The notes under the pieces are model-generated. The model was not told the origin of the DNA and searched no databases. It saw only the letters and a program-made list of their open reading frames with translations. Source: WRKB01 sp031551145 (lineage in GTDB: Bacteria; Desulfobacterota; Desulfovibrionia; Desulfovibrionales; Desulfovibrionaceae). From it: DNA of 15,268 nt. This document shows, piece by piece, positions 13,964 through 15,268 of the stretch (position 1 is the stretch's first letter; each line of letters opens with the position of its first letter). The stretch lies in the NCBI GenBank assembly GCA_031551145.1, contig JAVBNZ010000050.1, positions 1 to 15,268 of the forward strand, in the 5' to 3' direction. A program made the translations under genes and the position numbers.

Positions 13964-14438
13964 CGGGCTTTTCCGCTTCCGGCTGTTCGTGCCTGCCTTC
14001 GGGCACAACGTTGACGGTCAGCGCGGCGATGACGTCCGCGTGCAGGCGCACCCGCACCGGATGCTCACCCAGCGTGCGGATGGGAGCATCCAGCAGGATG
14101 CGGCGGCGATCCACCTCTATGCCCCGGGCGTGCAGTGCATCGTGAAGCATGGCGGCGGTGACGGAGCCGTAGAGCTTGTCGTTTTCGCCCACACGCATTT
14201 CAATGCGCAGCACCAGACCTTCGAGGCGGGAGGCGGCGTCGGCCGCGGCGGCGCGCAGGGCGTCCATCTTGGCCTGGAGTTTCTTGCGCTCCAGTTCGAA
14301 ACTTTTCAGGTTGGCCGGGGAAGCCGGCATGGCAAGGCCCTGAGGCAGCAGATAGTTGCGCCCGTAGCCGGCCTTGACGCTCACGACGTCGCCGAGATGG
14401 CCCAGATTTTCCACGTCGGCTCGGAGTATGACTTTCAT
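13935..14438 (-). CDS. rplI: 50S ribosomal protein L9
   Basis: Large-subunit protein that binds 23S rRNA through its N-terminal domain and reaches out from the L1 stalk base; it affects translational fidelity. The L9 signature is complete: G13-x2-G16, then VKAGYGRNYLLPQGLA at 21-36. The long central helix (about 41-75) is Lys/Glu/Ala-rich, and the C-terminal domain covers about 76-147. At 167 residues it is longer than the usual 148-150. The extra is a Glu/Pro/Asn-rich acidic tail (about 148-167) whose coding DNA overlaps the start of dnaB by 29 bases, so the tail may partly reflect that overlap. ATG 14438 has a near-perfect TAAGGAGG site. It follows rpsR after 13 bases, in the same operon. 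Confidence 0.96.
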   Translation of the reverse strand: MKVILRADVENLGHLGDVVSVKAGYGRNYLLPQGLAMPASPANLKSFELERKKLQAKMDALRAAAADAASRLEGLVLRIEMRVGENDKLYGSVTAAMLHDALHARGIEVDRRRILLDAPIRTLGEHPVRVRLHADVIAALTVNVVPEGRHEQPEAEKPDAGNEPTES

Positions 14439-14451
14439 TATCCAAGCCTCC

Positions 14452-14715
14452 TTAAATCATGCTTTTTTTCTTGACGTCGCTGGCATGCGTCGCCGTGTAG
14501 ATGAGCAGGGCCATCTGACGGGCGCGCTTGATCTCGCTGGTCAGCCGGCGCTGATGGTGCGCGCAGGTGCCGGTGATGCGACGGGCGATGATTTTGCCGC
14601 GTTCGGTGATGAAGTCGCGCAGGATGTCGGGCCGCTTGTAGTCCAGGGGCAGCTCCTTGTCCGAGCAGAAGCGGCAGAATTTGCGCCGGGGGGCGAATTT
14701 TTTCTTGAAAGCCAT
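14452..14715 (-). CDS. rpsR: 30S ribosomal protein S18
   Basis: Small-subunit protein of 87 residues that pairs with S6 on the platform of the 30S subunit. The core matches S18: DYKRPDILRDFITERGKI at 26-42 and CAHHQRRLTSEIKRARQMAL at 51-70. Cysteines C14 and C17 (FCRFC) with C51 and H54 suggest the zinc-binding 'C+' form rather than the zinc-free paralogue. The ATG at 14715 shares one base with the rpsF stop (TAATG), and a GAGGAG site lies within the end of rpsF. Order and coupling rpsF-rpsR-rplI are standard for many bacteria. There is no single-stranded DNA-binding protein gene (ssb or priB) between rpsF and rpsR, unlike in many other bacteria. Confidence 0.97.
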   Translation of the reverse strand: MAFKKKFAPRRKFCRFCSDKELPLDYKRPDILRDFITERGKIIARRITGTCAHHQRRLTSEIKRARQMALLIYTATHASDVKKKSMI

Positions 14716-15023
14716 TACGCACTCTCCTCGACAAGGTGATCGCTCAGTTGCACGGTCATGAACTTGAACACGCCGTCCGCGATGCGGATGATGCGCTCAA
14801 GCTCGGCCACAGCCGAGCCGGGAGCCGCGTATTCCAGGCGCACGTAATAGCCGCGCATCTGTTTGCGCACCGGATAGGCGAGGTCGCGCATGCCCCAGTG
14901 ATCCGCCGTAAGCAGGCGGCCCTGTTCGCGCTCCAGAACGGCGATGAGGTTCCCCAGCAGGGCCTCGCGCGCGTCTGCAGCCAGCTCCGGGGAAAGGAGC
15001 AGCAGGGTTTCGAATTTTCTCAT
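14715..15023 (-). CDS. rpsF: 30S ribosomal protein S6
   Basis: Small-subunit protein of 102 residues that forms a heterodimer with S18 and binds the central domain of 16S rRNA. Typical pieces are MRKFETLLLLSPEL at 1-14, LAYPVRKQMRGYYVRLEY at 48-65 and ELERIIRIADGVFKFMTV at 74-91. ATG 15023 has an AAGGAG site at good spacing. First gene of the rpsF-rpsR-rplI-dnaB operon. A hairpin-containing leader and a promoter with a perfect TTGACA lie upstream (15037-15108). In many bacteria the S6-S18 complex represses its own operon through the leader, and a similar control here is possible but not shown. Confidence 0.97.
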   Translation of the reverse strand: MRKFETLLLLSPELAADAREALLGNLIAVLEREQGRLLTADHWGMRDLAYPVRKQMRGYYVRLEYAAPGSAVAELERIIRIADGVFKFMTVQLSDHLVEESA

Positions 15024-15036
15024 GATCTCTCCTTAT

Positions 15037-15067
15037 GGGCGTATGGCCCGCGCTTCCATCGCGCGAG
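15037..15067 (-). promoter_or_regulatory. Structured rpsF leader with two competing hairpins
   Basis: On the minus strand CTCGCGC (15067-15061) pairs with GCGCGGG (15053-15047) around a 7-base loop, seven pairs with one U-G. The GGGC at 15049-15046 can instead pair with GCCC at 15040-15037, just before the ribosome binding site. The two share bases and so exclude each other. This suits leader-mediated control, for example by S6-S18, but no conserved motif was verified. Confidence 0.4.
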
Positions 15068-15079
15068 CAAGGACTTGAC

Positions 15080-15108
15080 CATGTACAGCGCTTTGGGGGG
15101 AGTGTCAA
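15080..15108 (-). promoter_or_regulatory. Candidate sigma-70 promoter of the rpsF operon
   Basis: On the minus strand: a perfect TTGACA (15108-15103), a 17-base spacer, then TACATG (15085-15080), a poor -10. Predicted start near 15073, giving a leader of about 50 bases. A TATAAT at 15145-15140 lies further upstream, within the insertion-sequence end, without a clear -35. Confidence 0.45.
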
Positions 15109-15127
15109 GGAAGCTTTGCTATATCGA

Positions 15128-15268
15128 CAGGGCAAGAGCATTATAAGCCCCGGCCGAAAATGAGTTTTTCCCTAAAAGAGTCGTCCCATCCAGCCTTCTT
15201 CAACTTTTTGGGATTACTATCGCCGTTGGCGTACCGTTTACAGATATTGAGAGCCAGACGGCGCAGGA
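15128..15268 (-). mobile_element. End of an ISAs1-like insertion sequence (rest outside window)
   Basis: The transposase fragment at 15141-15268 ends 13 bases before a CAGGGC at 15128-15133. From memory, ISAs1-family elements begin with CAGGG, so 15128 is proposed as the outer base of the element. If so, the target duplication (8-10 bases in this family) would be about 15118-15127. The other end is outside the window, so the inverted repeat cannot be confirmed here. Confidence 0.5.
15141..15268 (-). CDS. Transposase C-terminus, ISAs1-family-like, 5' part outside window
   Basis: Only the last 42 codons are in the window, reading leftward to TAA at 15143-15141. The peptide begins LRRLALNICKRY and continues with NPKKLKKAGWDDSFREKLIF. 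This matches the remembered C-terminal pattern of ISAs1-family DDE transposases (LRRIALNLLK, then KRLKAGWDxDYL), especially the AGWD core. It is the DNA cut-and-insert enzyme of the element. It points in the same direction as rpsF, whose ATG is about 118 bases downstream of the transposase stop. Nothing says whether the missing upstream part is intact. The other two minus frames in this stretch show no comparable match. Confidence 0.62.
   Translation of the reverse strand, partial: LRRLALNICKRYANGDSNPKKLKKAGWDDSFREKLIFGRGL

Noticed and set aside
15140..15145. TATAAT as the main rpsF promoter
   Set aside because: No -35 box at 16-18 bases upstream, and it overlaps the transposase stop codon in the insertion-sequence end; kept only as a possible secondary start.

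Overview
The window reads as chromosomal DNA of a GC-rich Gram-negative bacterium, most likely a sulfate-reducing deltaproteobacterium of the Desulfovibrio group. This is inferred from three things: a compact glycogen cluster that pairs an archaeal-type debranching enzyme with a GT4 synthase-like protein and a GH57 enzyme, the rpsF-rpsR-rplI-dnaB order, and the general look of the proteins. No 16S rRNA or other taxonomic marker is present, so the assignment is tentative. No tRNA, rRNA or CRISPR array was seen.

Layout. Positions 1-4505 (minus strand) hold a tightly coupled alpha-glucan operon: debranching enzyme, then a glycosyltransferase, then a GH57 alpha-amylase-type enzyme that runs off the left edge. 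A divergent control region (4506-4736) with a nested dyad and a leader hairpin separates it from a plus-strand operon (4737-8334). That operon encodes a phenylacetate-CoA ligase family enzyme, a DUF456 membrane protein, a PLP-dependent threonine/serine/hydroxyaspartate dehydratase and the tRNA 2'-O-methyltransferase TrmJ; three genes overlap by one base or lie 12 bases apart. Next come a monocistronic unknown gene (8469-8834) with its own promoter, a perfect 11-bp leader hairpin that runs into its ribosome binding site, and a strong terminator, and then an MdtD/HsrA-like 14-helix MFS exporter (9006-10445).

From 10486 to the right edge everything is on the minus strand. A cysteine-rich CHAP-domain lipoprotein and an aromatic-acid-exporter/FUSC-type membrane protein each have their own promoter; the second looks almost leaderless. 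Upstream of them is the essential operon rpsF-rpsR-rplI-dnaB, in which a strong GC hairpin lies inside the start of dnaB, just past the rplI stop. At the extreme right edge is the 3' end of a transposase, recognised here as ISAs1-family from its C-terminal residues. The predicted end of the element lies about 20 bases upstream of the -35 box of the ribosomal-protein operon.

No obviously new multi-gene system was found. The points most worth checking are the structured leader of the unknown gene at 8469, the intragenic hairpin between rplI and dnaB, the near-leaderless exporter gene, and the insertion sequence next to an essential promoter.
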